Below, piece after piece: positions 16,479 to 26,226 of a DNA stretch of 64,000 bases (within the stretch, counting starts at the first letter, position 1; each line of letters begins with the position of its first letter). The DNA is from Trichomonas vaginalis G3 (taxonomy: Eukaryota > Parabasalia > Trichomonadida > Trichomonadidae), in assembly GCF_026262505.1 (NCBI RefSeq), contig NC_067206.1, positions 39,569,660 to 39,633,659 of the forward strand, in the 5' to 3' direction. Position numbers and translations under genes: made by a program. The notes under the pieces were generated by a model that saw only the letters and a program-made list of their open reading frames with translations, was not told the origin of the DNA and ran no database searches.

Positions 16479-17525
16479 ATGTCGATCTACAATCGAAGGA
16501 AAGGCAACACATTGCCAAAGCTCGATTCGGATTCAGGATTTTTTTCTAATGTCGATAAAACAGCTGATCCATTGAGAGAATCAACTGATTTTGGAGATAT
16601 CAAAACCAAATCAGATGGAACAATGCTTTTTACTGACGAATATCCACGTATTTGCCTTGATGACTTGAATGTTAAAGAACTTATAGGAGCAGGCACCCAA
16701 GGAACCGTTTCAGATGTAATTCATATTCCTTCAGGCCGCGAATTTGCAATGAAAAATATTCATGTTATCGACAAAACTACACTTCAGAAAACTATTGACG
16801 AAATTCATTCTTTGAGAAAGCTTAAACATACGAACGTTGTCCAACTTTTCACTGTTTTCTATCAGAAAGGAGATATTCATATTTTAATGGATTTAGTTCG
16901 TGGTGCATCACTTGGCGATTATATTAAAGTCGTCCCAGTTGTTCCAGAAAAAGCCCTAGGTCAAATCGCAATTCAATGTCTCAGCGGCTTACTCTTCATG
17001 CGTAAAAACCATATCCTCCATCGTGATCTTAAACCATCCAATGTAATGGTTGCCCTTGATGGATCTGTTAAAATTGCAGATTTTGGACTTGCACGCCAAC
17101 TTCGCGCAACTGGTGATCTTGCCAAGTCGTTTACAGGTACAATGTCATACATGTCACCAGAACGCATTCGCGAAGATAATTACGGCCTTAAAAGCGATGT
17201 TTGGTCTCTTGGTGTTATTTTATATCAATGCGCAATTGGTAAATTCCCATTTGGTGGTATGAAGATAGCCTTTTGGGATGTCAACTTCGACTCTTCTGAT
17301 GAGGTCGATGTTAAATTACCTCCAGAATGTTCAGAGAATATGAGAGATTTTATTTCAAGATGCTTAGAAGTAGACACAAATGCAAGAGCTTCTATTGAAG
17401 AACTAGTTGAGCATCCATGGGCAAAAGAATTCTCGGGAATTAGAGAATTTGCAGATCTCGTTTCCTGGGTAGCAGATGCAGAGCAAAAGAGGAAGGCTGC
17501 AAAGCCCGTAAGTGAAAGCAAATAA
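16479..17525 (+). CDS. MAP-kinase-kinase-like (STE7 type) protein kinase
   Basis: 348 residues, near the normal length for MAP2K. Order of motifs: glycine loop GAGTQGTV (70-77), catalytic Lys in FAMKNI (92), HRDLKPSN (181-188), DFGLA (201-205), activation loop KSFTGTMSYMSPERI (216-230), then SDVWSLGVILYQ. The TxSYMSPER motif is a signature of MEKs; the loop has Ser217 and Thr219 as likely phosphorylation sites. The ~60-residue N-terminal tail is basic at first, as in the MAPK-docking tails of MEKs. Expected to phosphorylate a MAP kinase in a cytosolic cascade. All key residues are present. Confidence 0.85.
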   Translation: MSIYNRRKGNTLPKLDSDSGFFSNVDKTADPLRESTDFGDIKTKSDGTMLFTDEYPRICLDDLNVKELIGAGTQGTVSDVIHIPSGREFAMKNIHVIDKTTLQKTIDEIHSLRKLKHTNVVQLFTVFYQKGDIHILMDLVRGASLGDYIKVVPVVPEKALGQIAIQCLSGLLFMRKNHILHRDLKPSNVMVALDGSVKIADFGLARQLRATGDLAKSFTGTMSYMSPERIREDNYGLKSDVWSLGVILYQCAIGKFPFGGMKIAFWDVNFDSSDEVDVKLPPECSENMRDFISRCLEVDTNARASIEELVEHPWAKEFSGIREFADLVSWVADAEQKRKAAKPVSESK

Positions 17526-17668
17526 TTAATTTCTTTTTTTAATTAAATAATTTATGGAATTGTTGATTTCAATTGTTTATATTATTTTTTAATAACTATT
17601 CTTATTCATTGTCAAATATAATTGACTTTAAATCGATTTTCAGGAATTGTCGGTTTTCTTTTTTTCTG

Positions 17669-17677
17669 TCACGTTTT
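17669..17677 (+). promoter_or_regulatory. Initiator-like element before the LisH gene
   Basis: TCACGTTTT lies 13 bases before ATG 17682 and fits a trichomonad initiator with one deviation. Together with the T-run before it, it argues for the 17682 start over the upstream in-frame ATG at 17622. Confidence 0.45.
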
Positions 17678-17681
17678 AAAA

Positions 17682-18059
17682 ATGAGTACAAAAGGTATAA
17701 GTGATCAAGCTGTTGATAGATTAGAAGAATCCGGCTATCTTATGAACGTGCGTTCTGAAATGAAAGCAGAAATTATGAAATGCTTAGTCGAAATGGAAAA
17801 TCAAGGCGAATTACCTCCTCATCTTCGCATAAAACGTTTCACACCAACAACAGATGAAGATGCAAATGCACTTGCTTATATTGCGGAATTCATGAAATTC
17901 CATGGACTTGAACATTCACTAGAATGCCTCAAAGCTGAAACAAATGGAGAAATATTACAAATTCGAAGCGGAAGCAATATGAGTGAACTTGCTACAGCAA
18001 TTGCAAGTCATGATGCTAGTGGAAATGGACCTAATCCTTTGCTTGCTGATTATAAGTAA
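17682..18059 (+). CDS. LisH-domain FOP/FOR20-like basal-body protein
   Basis: 125 residues from ATG 17682. The N-terminal part (VRSEMKAEIMKCLVEMENQG) resembles the KAxIRAEVFxAL helix of FOP-family proteins. Residues ~65-90 (ANALAYIAEFMKFHGLEHSL, then ECLKAE) fit a LisH dimerisation motif (xxLIxEYLxxxxxxxTxxxLxxE). The short C-terminal tail is without features. FOP/FOR20/OFD1-type proteins sit at centrosomes and basal bodies and help cilia form; a four- or five-flagellated trichomonad would need this. The family call is by pattern and length. Confidence 0.6.
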   Translation: MSTKGISDQAVDRLEESGYLMNVRSEMKAEIMKCLVEMENQGELPPHLRIKRFTPTTDEDANALAYIAEFMKFHGLEHSLECLKAETNGEILQIRSGSNMSELATAIASHDASGNGPNPLLADYK

Positions 18060-18286
18060 TCGTTATTATTTTGTATAATAAATAAAATTTCAAGTTTGTT
18101 TACTTCGTGAATACTATGATTTTTTTGGTGTTTAGTCATATAACTTCTAATTTGATGTTGTGAAAAAAAAAATTTGATATCAAATTAATCAAACAAGAAA
18201 TATCTTTAAATATCTTTAAATATAAGATTAAAACACAATTATTTGCATAAATTCAAAAAACAAGATTCTCTTGATTAATCAAAAAA

Positions 18287-18808
18287 TTATTTTTCCAATC
18301 GATTTTGAATTTGTTGTAGGATATCTTGAAACTCGGCAGCAACTGAATTCTCAACTGCTTCTTCAAATGTATTAGGATCTTTTGCAGTTTTTAATGATTC
18401 ATTGGCAGCCGAAAGTATGGTAGCAATCGATAATTCTAATACTTTTGGTGTTAATACAGATGCAAGAGGCTTTTCTTCTTTTTCTAAAGTGAATGGCTCT
18501 GTATCTACTGAATTTGTTAACATTGCAAAATTACTAATGGCTGTATATTCTTCTTGATTAATAGAATCATCTGATGTAAAGGCTAAAGGATTTTCTAATA
18601 AATGCTGTTCAAAGGAAGCGACTCTTTCTTGTTCATATTCTTTTTTATTACGACATTTTTGACATTTGCAGCCATCACAGCAGTATTTAGAATGCAAAAA
18701 GCATGGACACGTAGTAGATAAACAGTTTCCTTCACAATTGCAACAGCTCGCGCACTTTGGCTCAGTTTGCTCCATTAATAAACGTACACTTTCAAGTGTC
18801 ATTTTCAT
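18287..18808 (-). CDS. CXC (tesmin/TSO1, CRC-type) domain protein, single repeat
   Basis: 173 residues. Residues ~19-53 hold one cysteine-rich CXC motif, CASCCNCEGNCLSTTCPCF followed by LHSKYCCDGCKCQKCRN, in the spacing of LIN54/tesmin/TSO1 proteins, where paired CXC motifs bind CHR-type promoter DNA through zinc. Only one CXC is present, whereas LIN54 has two. The C-terminal ~120 residues are helical and acidic, ending in a coiled coil (AEFQDILQQIQNRLEK). Likely a nuclear DNA-binding regulator, perhaps as a dimer. Start could also be the third codon (MTLESV). Confidence 0.75.
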   Translation of the reverse strand: MKMTLESVRLLMEQTEPKCASCCNCEGNCLSTTCPCFLHSKYCCDGCKCQKCRNKKEYEQERVASFEQHLLENPLAFTSDDSINQEEYTAISNFAMLTNSVDTEPFTLEKEEKPLASVLTPKVLELSIATILSAANESLKTAKDPNTFEEAVENSVAAEFQDILQQIQNRLEK

Positions 18809-19957
18809 GAGAAATATTTCTCAATCGATGAGCGATAAATAAGTTGAATATTTATTGGGAAATTTATCTCAGAAACAAAAGAGCGTCCGAGAATTCAGAA
18901 AGTGCTTTGTTAATTAGAAGATTCGCAATTTTGAGACATTTTTGCAGGCGTGCAGCTAGTGAAAAATATTTGAATCAAAAATAATCATATGTGCCTGAAT
19001 TTACGTTTGTAAACTTGTAATTATACCTTTTTTGACAAGCACGAGTATTAAAAATTATAATTATTATTATAATTTGAATTATTATTATAATTATTATTAT
19101 AATATGAAATTCATAATTTTATTTCTAACAAATATGAATTTTATTAGTCAAAAAATATTAAATTCATTAAAAAAATAAAGGTAAGGGTCTGTTTGAAAAA
19201 TTTGTAATATTTAGATATCTAAATAAAAGTTTTCAAATTTAATTTCGTACGCTTTACAACTGGAATAATCAAAAAATAATTAATATAAAAACATCTAAGA
19301 GAAATAAGAGTTAGTTTATTAACAAATATCAAAATACATTTCGAAACACGTGTAAAATAAATTCAGAAAATTTACCAATTAACAAGTAAATTGAATTTAT
19401 GTTAATTAATTTCTAGTATAAATTTCTAAAAAATTGTCAGAAACTTTTTTAAACACGCAGTGACGGAGATTAATTGAAAAAATTATGTTTTTCACTTTTT
19501 TGGAATCAATCTTTTTATATATAAATGAAATTTTTCGAATTTTTATAAAAAATTGAAAAGTGTGAACGAAAATTATAGAGCGAAATTTCAATTATCGTTT
19601 TACAATAAAAAATTATTATTATTTTTTTATTAGATATTTTAAACTAATTAAAAAATTAATTAATTTTTTCAACTAATTTATGACAATTTTAATTGTTAAC
19701 AAAAAAAAAGAATTTTAATGCGTGTTTTAAAAAAATTTTAACAATTTTTTTGGAAATAGATTTCTATTATAGAAAAGCAAAAAATAAAAATAAATTAAAT
19801 GCTTTTATTATTATTATTTACGCACAGTATTTTGCTTCGAATATTTTTCTAATATCTAAAAAAAAAGTTAATATACATATATAGTTTTTTTCTATATATT
19901 AGCACCCTTAACAATTTAAACAAATTAAATATAAAAAAAGTTTCAAAAAATATATAT
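18809..19957. other. Intergenic, AT-rich with microsatellites
   Basis: Contains ATT/AAT-type simple repeats at about 19053-19105 and many A/T homopolymers. No coding frame that I would support on either strand. Confidence 0.55.
19053..19105. repeat. ATT/AAT microsatellite
   Basis: Runs of (ATT)n/(ATA)n interrupted by TTTGA, visible by eye. Confidence 0.7.
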
Positions 19958-22900
19958 TTAAAGGCATATAACTTCTCTTTCCATAAGTCTCATTCCGCGG
20001 TTAGTCTTGAGTTTTCCATCAAGCTTTGTTCCGCATGCTAAAATCTCATCACAAACAATTGAAATGGTTCCATTTTGATTGTCAATTGCACAGACTGATG
20101 CATAAGTTCCAAATGGGACGCTGCCGCTTGGTGCGACAGAAATAATGCGCGATCCAATCTGCAAATTCTTTCCATTAATAATTGGTCTCTGGCCACTCTT
20201 ACGTAGCATTGATGTGAAAAGTACATGCTCGAGTTTAGTGACATTAGTCCAAACCTTGAACTTTGTTAAAGCTTCTTCAATTTTAGCAACACCCGATGAA
20301 GACAAGCTGACATTTGTTGCAGGAACTAGTGGTGCTTTGGCAGCTGGAGAATTTTGAGTGAGCCATTGAATGAATTGCTCCTTTTTGAATTCAGTATCAT
20401 CTCCAGGGAATAAATCTTGATAATTAAGATTCAATCTGAAATCTTTCTTTTCAGCTACAGCTTTCATCATTAATTCTTTCAGTTTTCCTGCCTTCTGGAA
20501 ATACGTTGGGATCAATCTTGCAGCGTCATGTGTTATCCAAATGTCACTTCTTCCCTTAGACTCATCAAAAACAATTTTTGCGTATCCATCGACAACCTGA
20601 CGTCTATTGGCCGAGAATAAAGACAATGCAATATTTGTTCCTTCGCAGTTAACTTCTGAAAGGCAATGTTGCAAAGCCTTGAATGAAATATTATTTGCTC
20701 TAAGTAAGTTTCCGATAGGAGTCCATTCTCTGTTATCGTCGTCAACGATCTTTCTGATACTTGGTTGGCTTCTTTCTACGACAGCAAGATCGGCTGATTC
20801 CTCGTAAAGGGCGGTGATTGTTGCCTTGCAGCCCTGTCCTTCACCTTTAACTAAGACAACTTCTTCACCAATCTGGAAAGGTTCTGCTTTTGGCTCTTCG
20901 TACCTCAAACCAATAGATTCTTCTGTGATTGGGAGCATTGTAGTTGTTGGGAAGAGCTCTGTCTTTGTGTCGAAATCAAGGATGGAGCCATCATTTGTGC
21001 AGTAAACCAATGGCTTAACAACAAGGAAACATGTAATTTGGATCTCGAGGGCTCGTGATTTAAGAAGGAAATCTTGTCTGTTTTCTGCAGGGAAGTCGAT
21101 AGACTCTGGTCTTGGCTTGATCACACCTTTCTCATCGAAGTATTCCTCTTTATCAATTGCTCCAACAACCAAAGCTGGGCGTAAATAAGGATATCCCATC
21201 AATATTTGCTTGTTCAAGAGTGGCAAGCAGTCTTTGCATTTCATCTCTTTTCCTGGATTGATCTTAACAACGAGTGAAGCATTATGAGATGGGTATTCGA
21301 AGATTTTGACTGGAACATTACGAATTTCGATTGTGTATGGAAGAGTGTTGAATGTAGGAGTACAATCAGGTGCAATTTCTGTCATATCAACTGATTCAAA
21401 TGTTTGGCCGGTCGAAACTTTGAATGACTTAGGTTCAAGTCCAATGAATTCGACTGGATCATCAAGTCTGTTTCTCTTCAAATCTTCGGCATCAACCTGT
21501 GAAATTACAGATTCATAGGCTTCTTGGATAGCCGCATAGTCGAGAATAGGAAGGACGACAACGGCATGGTATTCTGCCTTCTTTCCGTTGAGATCTGTCT
21601 CGAATTTTTCTGGATAGAATTTTGCGATTGGTGATGGAGCTTTCATGAGGTTTGCAAGAGGTTCTGGCATAAGATGAGCTGATTGTGGTGGGAAGATGGA
21701 AAGTTGTTGCAAGAATGGAAGATTTGGCTTGCCTGTTTCGAACTCCGGTTTGTATTCGTCAATGAATGGAATAACAACTTCAAGAGGTGGAGCATACAAA
21801 TATGGATAAGACCAGGTCCAAGAAATGCATCCAGAGTTATAATAACGGAGAACCCAATAAAATGCATCGAGAATTGACTTGGACATCTCGCGGCAAAGAC
21901 CTAAGTAGTCCTTTTGCGATTCTTCTGGATACTTACTCTCGAGATAGCTCTTGTTAGCTTCTGAGAACTTATCAGATAGTTCTTCTTCTGGAATCTCATT
22001 CTTGATACCATAATTTTGACGGCATTTGTCAACAACCATTGATAAGAAGATTTTGAGATTCTGAAAGTCGAAATTGCCATCAACAACAATATGTGACTTT
22101 GTTTCATCGCGGAACTTTCTATATTGGTCGATGACATCGTTGTAATCACCAGAACGGATGTCAATATCTGTAAAGGATGGAATAAAGTCGTTTCCAATGA
22201 GGAATGAAATTGCAATGAAATCATCAATTACTTTTTCGATTTCGTCAATGCCGCATCCGAAATCTAATAAAAGATATTCACGTAAGAGAGGGAAATGTAT
22301 TAATTCAAATGCATCAAATGAATAATTAGTTATAGCAGTCTTAGCTTCAAATGGAGAGAGTGATTTTTGGAAGTTGGCCGCATCGGCTTCACGAAGGAGA
22401 AGGATGTTCTTTTCGTGTGTCTGAAGGCCAAGGAAAATAAGATCTGCATCTGTGGAGTAAAGGCAATGAACTAAGTCTGGATCCCAGTCAGAAATTGCTC
22501 TGCCTTCACGAATGAAATCAAGTATTTTGTGTTCACCTTCGCCAGCCACAAATGAGGAACTGTAAATTACGCGTGGACGAGACCAGGTGCGATCCTTTTC
22601 TCTTTTATCTTTAATGAATTCCATTAATGCATCATTCAATTTATCCATAAAGACTGTGCCGGGTGAAATTTGGGTACGATCAAAGCTATTCATTGAATGG
22701 TCACGTGCTGCTAAGTATCTACGGCTTCTCTGTTGAGATGCTTTTGCATTTGGTGCTGGTCCATCTACAGCAATGAAAATCAAGTCAGTTGGACGACATA
22801 TTTGTACAAGCATGTCAGTATATCTAAATATTTCTGCTTTTAATGCAGGAGTCAAATCTTCATTTCCAGTTCCTGTGGCAGCTAAAGCTTTATAGAAAAT

Positions 22901-23014
22901 GCCATTCATATCAATATATAGTCTATTGATAATTGGACGCGATGGGTCTGCCATTTTTCTGCGAACCATTGGATAGCGTTGAACCATCCATCGGTAAAAT
23001 CCTGGAACACCCAT
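19958..23014 (-). CDS. XRN1: 5'-3' exoribonuclease of the XRN1/XRN2 family
   Basis: 1018 residues. The N-terminus MGVPGFYRWMVQRYP and the CR1/CR2 catalytic blocks are clear: YIDMNGIFY (33-41), VDGPAPNAKASQQRSRRY (83-100), GEGEHKILDFIR (158-169), STDADLIFLGLQTH (187-200), with the metal-binding acidic residues in place, then SFLIGNDFIPSF and the aromatic cluster CISWTWSYPYLYAP. XRN enzymes degrade 5'-monophosphate RNA processively. Length and the long C-terminal part with beta-barrel-like segments (EEVVLVKGEGQGCKATITAL, KOW/SH3-like) fit cytoplasmic Xrn1 better than nuclear Xrn2/Rat1, which lacks these; symbol at family level. An initiator-like TCACTTTT lies 16-23 bases before the ATG. Confidence 0.9.
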   Translation of the reverse strand: MGVPGFYRWMVQRYPMVRRKMADPSRPIINRLYIDMNGIFYKALAATGTGNEDLTPALKAEIFRYTDMLVQICRPTDLIFIAVDGPAPNAKASQQRSRRYLAARDHSMNSFDRTQISPGTVFMDKLNDALMEFIKDKREKDRTWSRPRVIYSSSFVAGEGEHKILDFIREGRAISDWDPDLVHCLYSTDADLIFLGLQTHEKNILLLREADAANFQKSLSPFEAKTAITNYSFDAFELIHFPLLREYLLLDFGCGIDEIEKVIDDFIAISFLIGNDFIPSFTDIDIRSGDYNDVIDQYRKFRDETKSHIVVDGNFDFQNLKIFLSMVVDKCRQNYGIKNEIPEEELSDKFSEANKSYLESKYPEESQKDYLGLCREMSKSILDAFYWVLRYYNSGCISWTWSYPYLYAPPLEVVIPFIDEYKPEFETGKPNLPFLQQLSIFPPQSAHLMPEPLANLMKAPSPIAKFYPEKFETDLNGKKAEYHAVVVLPILDYAAIQEAYESVISQVDAEDLKRNRLDDPVEFIGLEPKSFKVSTGQTFESVDMTEIAPDCTPTFNTLPYTIEIRNVPVKIFEYPSHNASLVVKINPGKEMKCKDCLPLLNKQILMGYPYLRPALVVGAIDKEEYFDEKGVIKPRPESIDFPAENRQDFLLKSRALEIQITCFLVVKPLVYCTNDGSILDFDTKTELFPTTTMLPITEESIGLRYEEPKAEPFQIGEEVVLVKGEGQGCKATITALYEESADLAVVERSQPSIRKIVDDDNREWTPIGNLLRANNISFKALQHCLSEVNCEGTNIALSLFSANRRQVVDGYAKIVFDESKGRSDIWITHDAARLIPTYFQKAGKLKELMMKAVAEKKDFRLNLNYQDLFPGDDTEFKKEQFIQWLTQNSPAAKAPLVPATNVSLSSSGVAKIEEALTKFKVWTNVTKLEHVLFTSMLRKSGQRPIINGKNLQIGSRIISVAPSGSVPFGTYASVCAIDNQNGTISIVCDEILACGTKLDGKLKTNRGMRLMEREVICL

Positions 23015-23029
23015 ATTTACTGTATCAAG

Positions 23030-23037
23030 AAAAGTGA
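23030..23037 (-). promoter_or_regulatory. Initiator-like element before the XRN gene
   Basis: TCACTTTT on the minus strand, 16-23 bases upstream of the ATG, matches the trichomonad initiator. Confidence 0.6.
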
Positions 23038-25158
23038 CATAAAGTATAGCGAATGGACTATGTTATTTTTGACTACATTGTAGATAATTAAATATGAGTT
23101 CAACAAAATTACTTAAAATTTAGACAATATCAAAAAGAAATTATCTTTTTTACCAATTTATCATTGATCAAGTTAGCAATTAAATTACAAGCATATCGTA
23201 AAGCTCTTGCTTTTTGATGTTGTCATTATACCCATCTCTGAAAAACAACTTTAATTCCTTGGGAAATTTTGAATATTGAAATGAAAGTATCTCATGTTAA
23301 AATGCTATGATATCCGTTTTACCATGGTTCGGCTTTGATTAAGATCATTTAACAGTTGTATGCAGCACACGCCGCCAAAAAATTAAGAGCTTAAGACCCG
23401 ATTTTCTCGTAAATTTTGTTCCCGTTTGTTCTTTTTATTCATTTGCCCAATTTATTTGCGCATGTCTTAATTAACAAAACATCTTCATACGTTAAGAGTG
23501 GTTGATGACAAAAAGTTTTCTCGTATTCAATATTGCAAAGAAATTCATTGAAATCGCCAAACCTTTCAATTACTAGTCATAACAAATTATGATTTTCATA
23601 TGTTAAGGATGTCAATTTGGAAGAAAAGTGAGAAAATTCCTAAAATGCTAAAAATGAATTTTCCAAACGTATTTTTTTATCTCATTTTTTTTGATTTTGA
23701 AAAAAATTTGGAGAGAAGAACTCTTCGTTTTTGAATTTTATCACGATGGTTTTAAAGTATATTAGACACATGTATTGGTATTACTATTTTTGTATATTTT
23801 GAGAGAAAATCCCTAAAAAGTGAGAAAATCTAAGACGGTTTGAGAAAATATATAAACTATTGAAAATTTGAATTAAACTTCTAATTTGGAAAAAAGAAAT
23901 TTGGAAAGAAGAAAATTCAAAAATCGAGATTTAGACTCAGCATCAAATGGAGAACAAAATGTTTCTTCATATGAAGGAAAAAAATTTTCTTGTGAAGAAA
24001 TAGAGTTTTTAAAATTTTATTGTATGTAATGAAATAAACAAATATTAAAATTATTTTTTGATAACAAGAAAATTCCCAATAGAAAATATTTGAGAGAAAG
24101 AAAAAAAGAAAATTGAAAAATATTACTCTCCTTTATATTTCATGAGATTTTAAATTTATTCTCATAAAATTGACAATTTTATACGTTTAGATGAAAATAA
24201 GTGATTTTGGTTGAAATAGAAATTATTATTTGCTTACAGCTATCAAATAGATTTTTGCTATTTTGATTAAAATTTGTTAATCAAATTAATAAATTTTTTC
24301 TAAATATCTTAAATATCTGGATCACTCACATATACAATGAATTGAACGATAAAAATAATACAAACTCAACTAAGTTTCCTGTCTTTCAACTAAAAAAAAT
24401 TATGCAAATTAAATTAAATTGTTTATTCAAATATAAAACAAAGATGAAGTAATTACAGTTATCATAAACTTTATGAATAACTCTGTAATTGGTTCAGATT
24501 TTCGTAAAAATATTTTTATTAATATCGATAAGAATACGTTTACCTACTATCACAACATATCGATAAACAAGAGTAGAGTGATTTTTATCATCGAAACTTT
24601 TTAAAAGCTGTAAGCTGGAAGGAAAAATCTTGTTTTTTCTGAGTTAGTTGTAGAACTATTGATGCACGAGTTATCATTGTGATGTAGAAGGATGTCAATG
24701 TACTGACTGAAGGATATGAAGTGAATTGAATTTCATTGCATTTCAATTTGATCAAAATTTGTTGAAATGATATGAATGTGTCAACATCTGTATCACTCTC
24801 TTTCACTCCTTCCCTATTCTTTCGAGAACGAAGCTAGCTCAGCTTTCGCTGAGCGAATTGACACTTTTGATGCCCTAAACGTACATATTCTCAAATTTAT
24901 CGAAAAAATTATACCACCCAAACTAGTATATTCTTATTTTAAATATGATATTATCCTTAGAATCCACACTAGAATATATTTAAATCAACTTTTAAAAAAG
25001 TTCGAATCCTGCGCGTCTCACTTTTTAAATTTTCGAAAAGGAAAATTATATTCTCCTAAAATGAAAACAATTTTCCGAATTGACATCCTTACATATGTTT
25101 ATTTCAGCATAATTTTAATTAAATATTGTGTTTATTTGAATCATCACAATTTTTTTAT
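23038..25158. other. 2.1-kb intergenic region, no gene seen
   Basis: AT-rich spacer between divergent XRN and CK2-like genes. Open frames inside (for example near 24.6 and 24.8 kb) have no protein-like composition and I do not support them. The phrase GAGAAAATYCCTAAAA recurs near 23630 and 23810, but no ordered repeat was found. Confidence 0.55.
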
Positions 25159-25167
25159 TCAATTTTA
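25159..25167 (+). promoter_or_regulatory. Initiator-like element before the CK2-like gene
   Basis: TCAATTTTA just before ATG 25171, consistent with the very short leaders of trichomonad mRNAs; a second candidate, TCACAATTTT, begins at 25144. Both argue against the upstream in-frame ATG at 25126. Confidence 0.5.
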
Positions 25168-25170
25168 TCA

Positions 25171-26226
25171 ATGAGCAGGGAGGGACAAGTACCAGAAATT
25201 CTCCCTAATCATACTTATAATGAAGCTCATCCTAAAATAGCACCAATATTTGCAAATGTATGTCTTCGAGCTGGTCCTTCATACTGGCAAATAAAAAATT
25301 GGAATCCTGTTTTTGGAAATATCAATCGCTATAAATTGGTGAACTGGATTGGATCGGGATCTTATTCTGATGTCTTTATCGGGCTTCAAGACGACACAAA
25401 AAAATGTGCAATAAAGGTTTTAAAGCCAGTAAATCTTGACAAGGTACGCCGTGAACTTAAAATCTTGACGATAATGCAATACACGCCTAATGCTCTTCAG
25501 TTAATGGATATTCTTATTGATCCCAAGAATGGAATTACTTCTTTTGTCACAGAATATATTCCAAATATAAATTGGAGAACTTTAGTGATTAAATCTCCAT
25601 TAACTGGCATTAGAAAATACATTTATAAAATAATTCAAGTATTAGTTGCCACTCATAGTAAAGGCATAATGCATAGGGACGTTAAGCCAGCAAACATATT
25701 ATGCAAAGATCCAGACGAGCAAGTTGTTTTGGCGGATTGGGGACTTGCTGAATTTTATCATCCTCTTCACAAATATTCTACACACGTTGGTACTAAATTC
25801 TACAAAGCTCCAGAACTTATACTCGGTTATGGATTCTATAATTATGCGGTTGATATGTGGGCTGTTGGAGCAACTCTTCTCGAAATGCTATCTAGGAAAA
25901 TTCATGTATTTTCATCTGACAACCCAGAACGAATGATATTTTCAATTGCTTCTATTCTTGGTGGACCAAAAATTGTAGAAATGGCTGATAAATATCAAAT
26001 TGAATTGATGCCCGATACACGGAGAGAATTAAATAAATTGCAGGGAACTGGAATAAGACGTTTGATTAATAAGCACAATCTAGATGAAGATGCCATCGAC
26101 CTTGTTCAAAAATTATTAACAATTGATCATCGAGAAAGAATTACTGCTATTGATGCTCTTCAGCATCCATTCTTTAATGCTATGACACGAACCATTACTT
26201 CTATCTCTGCAGGAGAAGAATTGTAA
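25171..26226 (+). CDS. Casein kinase 2 alpha-subunit-like protein kinase
   Basis: 351 residues from ATG 25171, the normal CK2-alpha length. Glycine loop GSGSYSDV (61-68), Lys82 in AIKVLKPV, HRDVKPANIL (168-177), DWG in place of DFG (189-191) followed by LAEFYHP, and ATP-site/activation text VGTKFYKAPELILGY. DWGLAEFYHP and the VLKPV..KVRRELKIL stretch are CK2 signatures. CK2 is a constitutively active Ser/Thr kinase for acidic sites, working in a tetramer with beta subunits. The basic KKKKIKRE cluster of animal CK2 is reduced here to NLDKVRRE, so substrate choice or heparin-type inhibition may differ. Trichomonads carry several CK2-like paralogues. Confidence 0.85.
   Translation: MSREGQVPEILPNHTYNEAHPKIAPIFANVCLRAGPSYWQIKNWNPVFGNINRYKLVNWIGSGSYSDVFIGLQDDTKKCAIKVLKPVNLDKVRRELKILTIMQYTPNALQLMDILIDPKNGITSFVTEYIPNINWRTLVIKSPLTGIRKYIYKIIQVLVATHSKGIMHRDVKPANILCKDPDEQVVLADWGLAEFYHPLHKYSTHVGTKFYKAPELILGYGFYNYAVDMWAVGATLLEMLSRKIHVFSSDNPERMIFSIASILGGPKIVEMADKYQIELMPDTRRELNKLQGTGIRRLINKHNLDEDAIDLVQKLLTIDHRERITAIDALQHPFFNAMTRTITSISAGEEL

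Noticed and set aside
20145-21867. Several open frames on both strands inside the XRN gene
   Set aside because: Shadows of the 1018-residue XRN frame, which has clear catalytic motifs; none has a domain or a start signal.
25126-25170. Upstream in-frame ATG extending the CK2-like kinase by 15 residues
   Set aside because: Initiator-like TCAATTTT lies between it and the second ATG, and the extra residues are unlike CK2 N-termini.
24588-25174. Open frames before the CK2-like gene (72 and 132 residues)
   Set aside because: Composition is that of AT-rich non-coding DNA (F/I/Y/L/N-rich), with no initiator or domain; the second overlaps the CK2-like start.
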